The notes under the pieces: generated by a model
Told to the model about the DNA's origin: nothing
The model's database searches: none
What the model saw: the letters and a program-made list of their open reading frames with translations, nothing else
Assembly: GCA_014860805.1 (NCBI GenBank)
Contig: JACZJB010000169.1
Location: 1 to 35,138 of the forward strand
Origin: Anaerolineales bacterium
Lineage (GTDB): Bacteria > Chloroflexota > Anaerolineae > Anaerolineales > Villigracilaceae
Length of the DNA: 35,138 bases
Reading direction: 5' to 3'
Translations under genes and position numbers: made by a program
Part shown: positions 1 to 9,392 of the stretch, one piece after another
How positions within the stretch are numbered: position 1 is the first letter of the stretch
Layout: the number at the start of each line of letters is the position of its first letter

Positions 1-2
1 GC

Positions 3-218
3 TTTGAATACATCCCATTCATTGAAGGATTGGGACATACAGGAGATTGGGAACAGGTGAAATCGTTGGCAAAATTCTCGAACAGAATCACGGCGGGGCT
101 CGAGCCAAGTCTGTGTAGTGCGCTGGATAGACTGGAGGCGAGTGCACCTGAGTCCGCTGAACGAGATGAGACCATCCCCAATTTGAAAGAGGACTTGAAA
201 TGCAGTGATTTTCAATAG
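3..218 (+). CDS. C-terminal end of an unidentified protein (cut by left edge)
   Basis: An open frame enters from the left edge and stops at TAG 216-218, leaving 71 visible residues. A TTG at 30 could serve as a start, but the frame is open upstream of it and there is no ribosome binding site, so I read it as the end of a longer gene. The visible part has an aromatic/hydrophobic beginning (FEYIPFIEGLGHTGDW) and a polar, acidic tail. A Rho-independent terminator begins five bases after the stop and has its U-run on this strand, which supports a real plus-strand gene ending here. I do not recognise the family. Confidence 0.5.
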   Translation, partial: FEYIPFIEGLGHTGDWEQVKSLAKFSNRITAGLEPSLCSALDRLEASAPESAERDETIPNLKEDLKCSDFQ

Positions 219-222
219 CAGA

Positions 223-257
223 CCGCCCCGGCAAATCGTCGGGGCGGAATTTTTATT
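223..257 (+). terminator. Rho-independent terminator of the left-edge gene
   Basis: Perfect 8-bp GC arms CCGCCCCG and CGGGGCGG surround a 9-nt loop and are followed by AATTTTTATT. The U-rich tail is on the plus strand, so it mainly ends the left-edge gene; the hairpin could also slow readthrough from the convergent lipoprotein gene. Confidence 0.8.
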
Positions 258-281
258 GAAACCGAATCAGGCTTCAGGAAA

Positions 282-1175
282 TTAAGGAAGCGGGTAGGCG
301 GGAAAGGCGTTTGGCGGGGCGTACCAGTCACCGGGGTCTATGCCACCGGTTACCTGGCCACCAGTCACAGCGACAGGAATAAGCGTGTGATCGGTGCATT
401 CCGCCGTAAGCCCACACGGGACCATATGTGAATATCCGCCGGCGTATCCACCTCCGTCAACATAAGCCACAATATAATAATTACCGGCTGGGAGGTTGTC
501 AATTTGATAGGTGCTGGTGTTTTCGTTGGTAATCACATAATAATAATCAGGACCACCGACTTTATGAGCAACCACCACCATGGATGGAATAAAACTGGAG
601 GGATAGCTTAACTTCCCGGCAATACTGCCAACATTTATTGTTCCCGCATCCAGACCGGGAATACCAGGATCATTCGGCATGGGAGGCCATTGAGACAGAT
701 CTCCATACCAGTCACCGGGGTCAACGTTCGCTGTTACAACACCAGGCTGCACTTCCACCTCGATCAAAGACATATCATTGCAGCCCTGATGCAAGCCGCA
801 CACATAAAATTGATCGTACGCTGCAACCATTTTTCCGTCAGGAAGCGCGTAAGCGAACACAGTATATTTTCCTGCCGGCATGTTATCAATTTGATAAGTG
901 GATTGATTTTGAGCGGTTTGCGTCCAATAATACTGCTCTGTGACAGTATTGAATGCAACAATCAACAAAGGCGGGATTCCTTCGGACGGAAAGGATAATG
1001 CGCCAGAAATACCACCCATTTGTGGAGTGGGCGTCGCTTGCGGAGCCTGCGCAGTCAACGCCTGAAATGTAGCCTGCACGATCGCCTCGACATCTTGAGT
1101 GGGCGCCTGTGAAGGCATACAAGCAGCAATCAATGAAACCAGAATCAAACCCATGAACAATATTTTCTTATGCAT
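282..1175 (-). CDS. Lipoprotein with two tandem copies of a secreted module
   Basis: 297 residues. A signal peptide ends in a lipobox (SLIAAC, Cys19), so the mature protein is probably tethered to the outer face of the membrane. A Thr/Pro/Gln-rich linker (about 20-52) leads to two homologous modules, about residues 53-155 and 183-287. Each opens with GxISGxLSxPS or GSIAGKLSYPS, continues with YQIDN(M/L)PAGxY, has a two-cysteine stretch (VCGLHQGC; PCGLTAEC), and ends with DPGDWY. The pattern resembles carboxypeptidase-regulatory/prealbumin-like beta-sandwich repeats, probably with one disulfide each; this is inference and I cannot name a family. A good AAGGAG site precedes the ATG. It lies 44 bp downstream of mfd on the same strand and may be read with it. 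Function is unknown; ligand binding or surface adhesion is possible. Confidence 0.8.
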   Translation of the reverse strand: MHKKILFMGLILVSLIAACMPSQAPTQDVEAIVQATFQALTAQAPQATPTPQMGGISGALSFPSEGIPPLLIVAFNTVTEQYYWTQTAQNQSTYQIDNMPAGKYTVFAYALPDGKMVAAYDQFYVCGLHQGCNDMSLIEVEVQPGVVTANVDPGDWYGDLSQWPPMPNDPGIPGLDAGTINVGSIAGKLSYPSSFIPSMVVVAHKVGGPDYYYVITNENTSTYQIDNLPAGNYYIVAYVDGGGYAGGYSHMVPCGLTAECTDHTLIPVAVTGGQVTGGIDPGDWYAPPNAFPAYPLP

Positions 1176-1219
1176 AATTCTCCTTTAAAAATATGTCACA
1201 TGGTAGCGTATTTCTGGAT

Positions 1220-4200
1220 TTATCTCCTATCACCCAATTGGACTAACACATCCAACAACTTCGCGGTCCAGACTTCATCCTTGGCGAGGGTGATCCAATA
1301 CATGGATTTTCCGCCACGCACACCGTTTGGGAGATCGGGCAGACGCTTCGCTTCCACGCCTTCAGCTGGCGGCGCGTACTTGAGCAGGATCTGCCCCGCC
1401 TCCCAGTTGACAGATGCCAGCCCCGCTTTTTCAGCACGTAATTTGACGCGCATTTGATACAGCAGGTTTTGTGTCATTTCAGGCATTTGTCCGAAGCGGT
1501 CGCGGAACTCGGAGCCAAGCGCATCGATCTCGGTTTCATCCCGCAGGTCTGCAATGCGGCGGTACAAACGCAAGCGCAGATCCTGATCGGAAATATATTC
1601 AGCAGGGATGCCAACAGCGAGAGGCAGATCCACATTCACTGGCATGGACAATGGCAGACTGAATGTGGAAGGCATGAATGCTGGAGGGAGTTCCATGTTG
1701 AGATTGTCCTTCATCAACACCCGAATACGACGGACGGAATCTGCGAGCATTCGCGTATAAAGATGAAAACCAACAGATTGAATGAAACCATGCTGGCGTG
1801 TACCAAGCAATTCACCCGCGCCGCGGATCTCAAGGTCACGCATGGCAATGGAGTACCCCGCGCCAAGCTGCGTATTTTCGGCAATAACCTCGAGACGCTG
1901 CTGACCTTCCTGAGTGGGAGACATTTTATTATGACGGAAGAAGTAAGCATACGCGCGCATGGCACCCCGTCCAACACGTCCGCGCAATTGATAAAGCTGG
2001 GCAAGGCCAAACGTATCAGCACGATCAACGATCAGCGTGTTCGCGTTGGGGATATCCAAACCAGATTCGATGATGGTGGTGCAAAGCAAAATATCGATCT
2101 CACCTAGATTGAAGCGGTGCATCACACTGGCCAGCTGATTTTCCGCCATTTGTCCGTGACCAATATCCACGCGCGCTTCAGGGACAAGTTTATTGAGATG
2201 CGCCTTCATTGCCTCAATGGTCTGCACACGGTTGTGGACAAAGAAAATTTGTCCGCCGCGTTCGAGTTCGCGCAAAATAGCCTGGCGGACCAAACGCGGA
2301 GAATACGGTCCAACATGGGTGATGATCGGCAGGCGTTCTTCAGGCGGGGTGTTCAAATTGGAGATATCACGCACGCCAGTCAAAGCCATGTAAAGAGTCC
2401 GTGGAATCGGTGTGGCGGTCAGAGTCAACACGTCCACTTCAGTGCGGAGTTTTTTGAGATGTTCCTTGTGTGTAACACCGAAACGCTGTTCTTCATCAAT
2501 TACGACCAAGCCAAGGTCTTTGAAAGCCACATCGGCTGAGATCAAACGATGCGTGCCGATAACGATATCGATTTCACCAATGGCAAGCTTGTGCAAAATT
2601 TCAGTCTGTTCGCGAGGTGTACGGAAACGTGAAAGCATTTCCACTTTCACAGGGAAAGCCGCAAGGCGCTGCGAAAAGGTCTCAAAATGCTGTTGCGCCA
2701 AAACGGTTGTCGGCACAAGGACGGCGGCCTGCCTTCCGCTCATCACAGCTTTGAAAGCGGCGCGCAAGGCAACTTCTGTTTTGCCATAGCCGACATCACC
2801 GCAAAGCAAACGGTCCATCGGACGAGCGCGCTCCATATCCCTTTTGATGTCAGTAATGGCGCGTTTTTGATCATCCGTCTCCACATACGGAAAACTATCT
2901 TCCAATTCTTTTTGCCAGGGTGTATCTTCAGCAAAAGAAAATCCCTGCACCACCTGGCGGCGGGCATATAAGTCAAGCAAGTCCTCCGCAACCTTTTGCA
3001 CGGCTTCTTTAACGCGGGATTTCGTTTCCGCCCATGCCTGCCCGCCAAGGTTATCGAGAGACGGCTTGCCGCCATCCGCGCCAACATAACGCGTGAGCCT
3101 GTCTGCCTGATGGACAGGCACGTAGAGAATGTCGCCGCGGTCATATTCAACGGCAAGATACTCCCGTTCGTGGCCGTCCAACTGCCGCTGAATCAGACCC
3201 GCGAAACGTCCAATGCCATGATCCACATGGACGACATAATCCCCGACCTGCAAATCCGCATATAACATTTCGGGCGTATCCGCAATTTTGCGTTGACGTG
3301 TGCGCGGCTGCGGACGTTCCCATCCAAAAATCTCAGAGTCGGTGATCAAGTGGACGGGTCGCAGAGAATCAGGAATTAACGTGAACCCCTCGGAAAGCGA
3401 GGATTCGATGAATTCAAGATTCGGATACTCCGAGTTTGGATAATGTTCATTCCATAACTCAAGCAAACGCGGGGATTGACGCGAAACGATAAAGACCTGT
3501 TCTCCGTTTTCAACAATCGGAGCAAGATAATCGACAAAAGGTTTGAGCCTGCCGCCAAATCTTTCATCATGCCCGAAAGAAGAAGAAAGTTCCAGTTCAT
3601 TTTCAAACTCTGCAGAATGTCCCAATTCAAGGAATAAAAACTCGCTCAAACCATCGTTCAATTCCGACCACGGAAGATATGGCACGGGGAAATCCGCAGA
3701 CAGGGTTTGCTCTTCTATGCTTTCGCGCCGAAATTTAACCGCCTGTTCCTCCAATTCATTCGCCATCACTTCAACGAGATTTAAATCATCAACGATCACA
3801 AGTGTCTTCGGCGGAAGATAATCCAATAAAGAGGCAGGCTGCGGGTGAAGCAGCGGAATGTGAAATTCGGAAAGCTGAATTTCATCATCCAGCGTCTCGG
3901 CTAAAAACTCACGCGCAGGCGTAATGAGTATGTTTTCAAGTTTTTCCAACGTGCGCTGTGTAGCTGGATCAAAACTGCGAATCGTTTCGATCTCGTCACC
4001 AAAGAAGTCAAGGCGCACAGGATTTAACTCCGTGGAGGGCCAGACATCAAGGAGACCGCCGCGATGTGAGAATTGACCGGGTTCAAGAACAGTGTTCACA
4101 CGCTGGTAACCGATCCTCGCCCACTCACGGATCAGACTATCGGGTTGAATGCTCTGGTTTACTGACAGTTTTTTACAGGCTTTGAGAAAGTCACGCCGCG

Positions 4201-4612
4201 GCAGAGTGCGTGTCATCAATGCACGGACTGAAGCAACCAGGATCGGCGGAGTTTCTGGCTTTTTAGAAAACGGCAAATGGAAAGCGGCAAGCGCCGTCAA
4301 CACCTGCAAACGTTCGCGGCGGGTGGTGATGCCCCATGCGGCTTCTTCATAGAAAAGCGGATTCGGCTCTGCAAACAAATAACGTGGGGATTTCGTCCAG
4401 AAACTGAGTTCATCGAACAAAGCCAATGCGTGATCAGCCCGATCAGTGATGAGCAGGATTGGCCGATTCAAGTCCGCATGCAGAGATGCGAGGACAGGCA
4501 AACGCGCAGAACGCGGCAAGCCAAGTCCCGAGGCGGGTTTGCCGTCGTTGAGTCGAGTCAGCACTTCCTGATATTGAGATAAGGAGTGAATATTTTCTAA
4601 AAGAGTTTGCAT
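1220..4612 (-). CDS. mfd: Transcription-repair coupling factor Mfd
   Basis: 1130 residues, the usual length. Mfd removes RNA polymerase stalled at DNA lesions and recruits UvrA for nucleotide excision repair. The order of parts is standard: an N-terminal UvrB-like region (about 1-330), a CarD-like polymerase-interacting domain around 455-520 ([13 protein letters not shown]), an SF2 translocase with Walker [10 protein letters not shown] near residue 605, the DEEQ box ([10 protein letters not shown]) near 705, TATPIPRTL, helicase motif VI (YQLRGRVGR), and a C-terminal TRCF domain. It is 40 bp downstream of pth on the same strand. The ATG lacks a clear Shine-Dalgarno sequence and is preceded by a 9-bp hairpin, so translation may depend on coupling or leader structure. 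Identification is secure. Confidence 0.98.
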   Translation of the reverse strand: MQTLLENIHSLSQYQEVLTRLNDGKPASGLGLPRSARLPVLASLHADLNRPILLITDRADHALALFDELSFWTKSPRYLFAEPNPLFYEEAAWGITTRRERLQVLTALAAFHLPFSKKPETPPILVASVRALMTRTLPRRDFLKACKKLSVNQSIQPDSLIREWARIGYQRVNTVLEPGQFSHRGGLLDVWPSTELNPVRLDFFGDEIETIRSFDPATQRTLEKLENILITPAREFLAETLDDEIQLSEFHIPLLHPQPASLLDYLPPKTLVIVDDLNLVEVMANELEEQAVKFRRESIEEQTLSADFPVPYLPWSELNDGLSEFLFLELGHSAEFENELELSSSFGHDERFGGRLKPFVDYLAPIVENGEQVFIVSRQSPRLLELWNEHYPNSEYPNLEFIESSLSEGFTLIPDSLRPVHLITDSEIFGWERPQPRTRQRKIADTPEMLYADLQVGDYVVHVDHGIGRFAGLIQRQLDGHEREYLAVEYDRGDILYVPVHQADRLTRYVGADGGKPSLDNLGGQAWAETKSRVKEAVQKVAEDLLDLYARRQVVQGFSFAEDTPWQKELEDSFPYVETDDQKRAITDIKRDMERARPMDRLLCGDVGYGKTEVALRAAFKAVMSGRQAAVLVPTTVLAQQHFETFSQRLAAFPVKVEMLSRFRTPREQTEILHKLAIGEIDIVIGTHRLISADVAFKDLGLVVIDEEQRFGVTHKEHLKKLRTEVDVLTLTATPIPRTLYMALTGVRDISNLNTPPEERLPIITHVGPYSPRLVRQAILRELERGGQIFFVHNRVQTIEAMKAHLNKLVPEARVDIGHGQMAENQLASVMHRFNLGEIDILLCTTIIESGLDIPNANTLIVDRADTFGLAQLYQLRGRVGRGAMRAYAYFFRHNKMSPTQEGQQRLEVIAENTQLGAGYSIAMRDLEIRGAGELLGTRQHGFIQSVGFHLYTRMLADSVRRIRVLMKDNLNMELPPAFMPSTFSLPLSMPVNVDLPLAVGIPAEYISDQDLRLRLYRRIADLRDETEIDALGSEFRDRFGQMPEMTQNLLYQMRVKLRAEKAGLASVNWEAGQILLKYAPPAEGVEAKRLPDLPNGVRGGKSMYWITLAKDEVWTAKLLDVLVQLGDRR

Positions 4613-4621
4613 GTTTTACAT

Positions 4622-4640
4622 GGCAAGGTTAAACCTTGCC
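4622..4640 (-). other. Hairpin in the pth-mfd gap, upstream of the mfd start
   Basis: Perfect 9-bp arms GGCAAGGTT and AACCTTGCC are separated by one base, which gives a tight stem-loop. It sits 9 bp upstream of the mfd ATG, where the Shine-Dalgarno would be expected. On the opposite strand it is followed by a U-rich run (CTATATTTTT), but no plus-strand gene is known there to need a terminator. Confidence 0.55.
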
Positions 4641-4652
4641 CTATATTTTTCC

Positions 4653-5234
4653 CTACGTATCAATCGTCCCATTGAATTTATTCATCGCTTTGTTCAAGCC
4701 GTGTGTGACAAAGGTTAATGCAGCGTCAACGCCGCGATCCAGGATCTCGGGAAGAAGTTTCATATCCTCCCGGGAGAAATCCTGCAGAACGTAGTCTTTT
4801 GCATCCATGCGGCCTGGGGGACGGCCAATGCCGAGGCGCAAACGCGGGAAGTCTTTTGTGCCAAGCTGCTCGATGGTGGACGCCATACCGCGCTGTCCGC
4901 CTGGCCCACCCGTGGGACGGATACGAATGGTACCGAAGGGAATATCCAGGTCATCGTGAGCAACAAGCAGGTTTTCAAAAGGGATTTTGTAAAAATGCAG
5001 GAGTCCCTGCACCGATTGACCAGAAAGATTCATGTAAGTCTGCGGCTTGGCAAGGATGACTTTCCTGTCCTCATGAAGAGCAGAGATCACAATGGCCTTG
5101 GATTGCAGTTTCATTCCGCGCGCATTCAAGCGGACAGCGATGTGGTCGATAAGCATGAAACCAATGTTGTGACGGGTGTCTTTATATTCGCGGCCGGGAT
5201 TGCCGAGGCCAATGATGAGATAGGTTTCGGTCAT
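4653..5234 (-). CDS. pth: Peptidyl-tRNA hydrolase
   Basis: 193 residues, the normal size for bacterial Pth, a monomeric cytoplasmic esterase that releases peptides from peptidyl-tRNA that has dropped off ribosomes. The N-terminal signature GLGNPGREYKDTRHNIGF carries the catalytic His22, with Asn12 at the substrate-binding position. Other expected residues are in TYMNLSG (Asn69) and HDDLD (Asp94). One oddity: the usual GGHNG motif holding the Asn equivalent to E. coli N114 reads GGQRG here (residues 113-117), placing Arg at that position. It lies 20 bp after the upstream anchored-protein gene and 40 bp before mfd, so the three are probably co-transcribed. Confidence 0.97.
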   Translation of the reverse strand: MTETYLIIGLGNPGREYKDTRHNIGFMLIDHIAVRLNARGMKLQSKAIVISALHEDRKVILAKPQTYMNLSGQSVQGLLHFYKIPFENLLVAHDDLDIPFGTIRIRPTGGPGGQRGMASTIEQLGTKDFPRLRLGIGRPPGRMDAKDYVLQDFSREDMKLLPEILDRGVDAALTFVTHGLNKAMNKFNGTIDT

Positions 5235-5254
5235 AAGATTTCAGATTCCAAGAG

Positions 5255-5890
5255 TCAGGTGTTTTTGCGAAGGCGGAGAATTAATGAAAAAAAGACGAAC
5301 AAAACAAGAACGATCAAAGCGCCGCGGCCAAAAGTGAAGTAGATGGATGATGTTGTGACCGAAGCGGGATTCACAGGCAATGGCGTGGACGAAGGATAGG
5401 TCACTGCGGCTGTGACAGGGAGTTTTGTCAACAAGGGTAGTGAAGTTGCAAAGCTAAATTGCGGAAGCGGTGTTTCGGTCAAGACAACTTCGGCTGGCAA
5501 GGGGGCATCGTTGCGGATCTTTAGGTCTGAAACGATTACATCCTGAAATGTGCCGTCTATCAGGAAAATTCGCAAGCGCAGGTTGTACTCGCCGTCTGTC
5601 AGGGTGGTCGTATCCCAAACGGCGAGGGCAGAGTCAACTGCAGGTTGAGGGAATGTTTGGATAACGAACCAGGTATCGGCAGAGTTGGAAGCGCCCCCTT
5701 CGGGGGTTGCATATGCAAATGCCAGTTCTGCCCAGGAAAAGTTCGGGACAGCCATATTGCCAACAATCTGTACCTGTCCGCGTAATTCCTCACCTGTTTT
5801 GGGCGAGGTAACGCTGGCAGGCGAGTCCTGCATCAAAAAAAGCATAAAGGCGAAAAACAACTTCAACATGGCAACCGTTGAGTCTAACAT
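5255..5890 (-). CDS. Secreted protein with C-terminal membrane anchor
   Basis: 211 residues, unrecognised. The N terminus has a hydrophobic segment (MLKLFFAFMLFLM) consistent with a signal peptide. A globular extracellular part follows, with phrases such as VTSPKTGEELRGQVQIVG and LTDGEYNLRLRIFLIDG, as in Ig-like or fibronectin-like beta domains. Then comes a Ser/Thr/Pro-rich stretch (about 130-180), one transmembrane helix (about 187-206) and a short basic tail (LRLRKNT). The layout predicts an exported, cell-surface beta-sandwich on a stalk. ATG codons at 5890 and 5869 are both possible; neither has a good ribosome binding site. It is the first gene of the minus-strand cluster with pth and mfd. 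Confidence 0.75.
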   Translation of the reverse strand: MLDSTVAMLKLFFAFMLFLMQDSPASVTSPKTGEELRGQVQIVGNMAVPNFSWAELAFAYATPEGGASNSADTWFVIQTFPQPAVDSALAVWDTTTLTDGEYNLRLRIFLIDGTFQDVIVSDLKIRNDAPLPAEVVLTETPLPQFSFATSLPLLTKLPVTAAVTYPSSTPLPVNPASVTTSSIYFTFGRGALIVLVLFVFFSLILRLRKNT

Positions 5891-6005
5891 GAAGGAGAGA
5901 GAGGGTCAAATATCCCGCGACGATGCCGTTGCGAAACGGAGGGATATCGTCATACATTGGCATTATGATAATGAAATGCGAAGGCAATTCTCGATTGTTT
6001 CATTT

Positions 6006-6016
6006 TCTGGTAAACT
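6006..6016 (+). promoter_or_regulatory. Candidate extended -10 promoter for the Roadblock gene
   Basis: TCTGGTAAACT matches an extended -10 element (TGN before TAAACT, 6011-6016). No convincing -35 is present. The predicted start near 6022 would give a leader of about 50 nt that contains a small GC hairpin (GCGGG/CCCGC, about 6042-6055). Confidence 0.4.
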
Positions 6017-6073
6017 CTAGCCGTTCAATCACATTTAATGGCGGGGGAACCCGCTTCCTTAGGAGACTCAGTT

Positions 6074-6448
6074 ATGGCACAATCCCGCTCTGACCAAATG
6101 GTGGAACGCCTGCGAAATATGCAGGCCGCCGCACCAGACATTGAAGCCTCAGCCGTTGTTTCTGTGGACGGTTTGATCATGGCATCTGCCCTGCAGCAGG
6201 GCGTGGAAGAGGATCGTGTTTCCGCCATGTCCGCGGCCATGCTGAGCCTTGGTGAGCGCATCTCAGGTGAATTGGGCCGCGGCGGCCTGGAACAGGTGTA
6301 TATCAAAGGCGACAAAGGCGCCATTGTGCTGACCGCCATCGGCGAGGAAGCCGTCTTAACTGCGATGTCGCGGCAGGATGGCAAACTGGGTATGATCTTC
6401 CTTGAAATGCGGCGAGCCGCTGAAGATCTTGTGAAATTGGTTGGATGA
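6074..6448 (+). CDS. Roadblock/LC7-domain protein
   Basis: 124 residues. An in-frame ATG exists at 6038, but the ATG at 6074 is preferred because AGGAG (6061-6065) lies 8 bases before it and the family's usual N-terminal helix begins there. Core features: SAVVSVDGLIMASAL (beta strands and turn), a central helix with SAMSAAMLSLGERI, LEQVYIKGDKGAIVLTAIG, and a C-terminal helix. Roadblock/LC7 proteins are small dimeric scaffolds related to MglB that often regulate small Ras-like GTPases or polarity. No GTPase gene is next to it here, so the partner is unknown. It appears to be a single-gene unit, bounded by a possible promoter and a strong downstream terminator. Confidence 0.88.
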   Translation: MAQSRSDQMVERLRNMQAAAPDIEASAVVSVDGLIMASALQQGVEEDRVSAMSAAMLSLGERISGELGRGGLEQVYIKGDKGAIVLTAIGEEAVLTAMSRQDGKLGMIFLEMRRAAEDLVKLVG

Positions 6449-6489
6449 ACAAAAAGCGACATTCACCACAAAAAAGTACGCAACCCCAA

Positions 6490-6530
6490 ATGGGGAGGGC
6501 TTAAAGCCCTCCCCATTCTCTTTGTATTTT
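6490..6530 (+). terminator. Rho-independent terminator after the Roadblock gene
   Basis: Arms ATGGGGAGGGCTT (6490-6502) and AAGCCCTCCCCAT (6504-6516) are a perfect 13-bp match around one base, so the real loop is 3-5 nt. The tail TCTCTTTGTATTTTTA is U-rich. It separates the Roadblock gene from pyrG. Confidence 0.85.
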
Positions 6531-6536
6531 TATTAC

Positions 6537-8195
<1,659 letters not shown>

Positions 8196-8204
8196 ACAAA
8201 AAAC

Positions 8205-8235
8205 AACGAGCCACATTTTTTGCTCGCTGTTTTTG
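8205..8235 (+). terminator. Probable weak terminator after pyrG
   Basis: ACGAGC and GCTCGC can pair in a short stem around CACATTTTTT, followed by TGTTTTTGC. The stem is short and imperfect, but the position (about 10 bases after the stop) and the U-run fit. Confidence 0.5.
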
Positions 8236-8265
8236 CAGAAATAACCTAACGCACAGAAAGGCCCA

Positions 8266-8901
8266 TTACATTTTTATCCCCAAAGACACAGCTCGGATTT
8301 TTAGCGCACTGATCAAGCTGGTGTATACGCGGTCTTTATGTTCCGTATCCCCAAAATAGTCAACATACTGGTAAGGCTTCAAGCGTTCCGGCACATCGCA
8401 GTTATCTAGCCGAATCGGGATGATGAAAATTGTCCCATCTGGTTTTTCAGCGGCGGCGTCCAGGGCAAGTTTCAGCTCTTTATGGAAAAAACCTTCTGTC
8501 CGCACCGCAATCGAAGACAGAAAAATGATCACCGCATGAGAATTTTGAACGGCACTGACGACGCTTTCCTCCCACCTTTGCCCAGGCAGGATATCTTCTT
8601 CATCAAACCATGGATCTATCCAGGTCTCAGCCTTTAATCGTTCGCGAAATTCACGGACGGCGGTTGAATTCTCTTTGGCATAACAAAGGAATGGAATCAG
8701 TGTAGAAGCTGGTTTTTCGCTGCCCACAATGGACACGGACCTGCTAAGGGGGAGCTTTTCACTTCGATCTTGCTTCGAGGCGGATGAGTTCAAACTTGAA
8801 TTATCCCCGATGATAATGGTTGAATTACTCACATCACCATTAATCACGATGCTCTTATCGCCTGCCTTGATTTTATTTGGAGCTTTGTTTTTGCTAGGCA
8901 T
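8266..8901 (-). CDS. Stand-alone TIR-domain protein with N-terminal GD-rich strand motif
   Basis: 211 residues. Residues about 67-200 form a TIR domain: the first strand ends in FLCYAKEN, the BB-loop region reads DPWFDEEDILPGQRW (96-110), followed by SHAVIIFLSSIAVRTEGF, and the helix with the candidate catalytic glutamate is HKELKLAL (Glu142). The C-terminal part IFIIPIRLDNCDVPERL is typical of bacterial TIR proteins. The first 40 residues are basic and then contain IVINGDVSNSTIIIGDN, a strand-rich repeat-like motif that precedes effector domains in some bacterial signalling proteins. Bacterial TIR domains often hydrolyse NAD+ or make cyclic-ADP-ribose-like signals in anti-phage defence. No sensor or effector gene is adjacent, so a defence role is inference. 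It is divergent from the PC4-like gene. Confidence 0.88.
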   Translation of the reverse strand: MPSKNKAPNKIKAGDKSIVINGDVSNSTIIIGDNSSLNSSASKQDRSEKLPLSRSVSIVGSEKPASTLIPFLCYAKENSTAVREFRERLKAETWIDPWFDEEDILPGQRWEESVVSAVQNSHAVIIFLSSIAVRTEGFFHKELKLALDAAAEKPDGTIFIIPIRLDNCDVPERLKPYQYVDYFGDTEHKDRVYTSLISALKIRAVSLGIKM

Positions 8902-8934
8902 TTTGATGGATCTCCCAACTTAAAAAGTTTATCT

Positions 8935-8940
8935 ATTATA
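8935..8940 (-). promoter_or_regulatory. Candidate -10 box for the TIR gene
   Basis: TATAAT on the minus strand, 34 bases upstream of the TIR ATG, with a GGGAG element nearer the start. No clear -35 hexamer is seen at the expected distance. Confidence 0.4.
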
Positions 8941-8992
8941 CAACAGCGGGAAATAAACCCCATTTCCAGTATTTAGGTTAAATCTGGTCGGG

Positions 8993-8998
8993 TATACT
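8993..8998 (+). promoter_or_regulatory. Candidate -10 box for the PC4-like gene
   Basis: TATACT on the plus strand, about 55 bases upstream of the ATG at 9053. No good -35 is visible. Together with the minus-strand TATAAT at 8935-8940 it suggests a compact divergent promoter region. Confidence 0.35.
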
Positions 8999-9052
8999 TT
9001 GAAAGCATCACACATTGAAGAAAAAATTATCCGCACATAGGAGGCTGAAATC

Positions 9053-9274
9053 ATGTCTGAAATCAAATATGAAATCATCAAAAATATTGGCGTGCTGTCC
9101 ACATCCGCATCAGGCTGGGCAAAGGAACTTAACTTAATTAGCTGGAACGACCGTGAGCCAAAATACGATCTGCGTGACTGGTCGCCTGACCACCAGAAAA
9201 TGGGAAAAGGCGTCACACTTTCCACAGAAGAATTGCTGTCACTCAAAGAACTATTGAATAATATCGAGCTGTAA
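9053..9274 (+). CDS. PC4/YdbC-family single-stranded nucleic-acid-binding protein
   Basis: 73 residues, covering the whole family domain. The pattern IGVLSTSASGWAKELNLISW, then KYDLRDWSPDHQKMGKG and LSTEELLSLKELL, matches bacterial YdbC proteins, which share the fold of the eukaryotic transcription coactivator PC4. These are small dimers that bind single-stranded DNA or RNA; their cellular role in bacteria is poorly known. An excellent AGGAGG (9039-9044) sits 8 bases before the ATG. It is a single gene divergent from the TIR gene; the shared intergenic region is the only link between them. Confidence 0.92.
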   Translation: MSEIKYEIIKNIGVLSTSASGWAKELNLISWNDREPKYDLRDWSPDHQKMGKGVTLSTEELLSLKELLNNIEL

Positions 9275-9358
9275 ATAAATTACCCTGCGGCGTAACCTGC
9301 TGGCGAGGCTTTTTATGTTTCAAAACTTGCCGCTTACTATTCACTAATCTCTTGCGTG

Positions 9359-9364
9359 TATAAT
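9359..9364 (+). promoter_or_regulatory. Candidate -10 box for the spermidine-synthase-like gene
   Basis: TATAAT 28 bases upstream of the ATG at 9393. No good -35 is seen (TTACTA at 9334-9339 has a 19-bp spacer). The short leader has no clear Shine-Dalgarno. Confidence 0.4.
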
Positions 9365-9392
9365 CCCGCCCATCTTATTCAATGGACAATTC

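Noticed and set aside
1454-2107. 217-residue open frame on the plus strand opposite mfd
   Set aside because: It is antisense to the secure mfd coding sequence, has no ribosome binding site and shows no family features; a by-product of codon bias.
6038-6073. Longer Roadblock protein starting at 6038
   Set aside because: No ribosome binding site there, and the extra twelve residues cover the AGGAG site that serves the ATG at 6074.
8266-9274. TIR plus PC4-like genes as a two-gene defence system
   Set aside because: They are divergently transcribed, PC4/YdbC proteins are widespread housekeeping-type genes, and nothing else nearby suggests a defence island.
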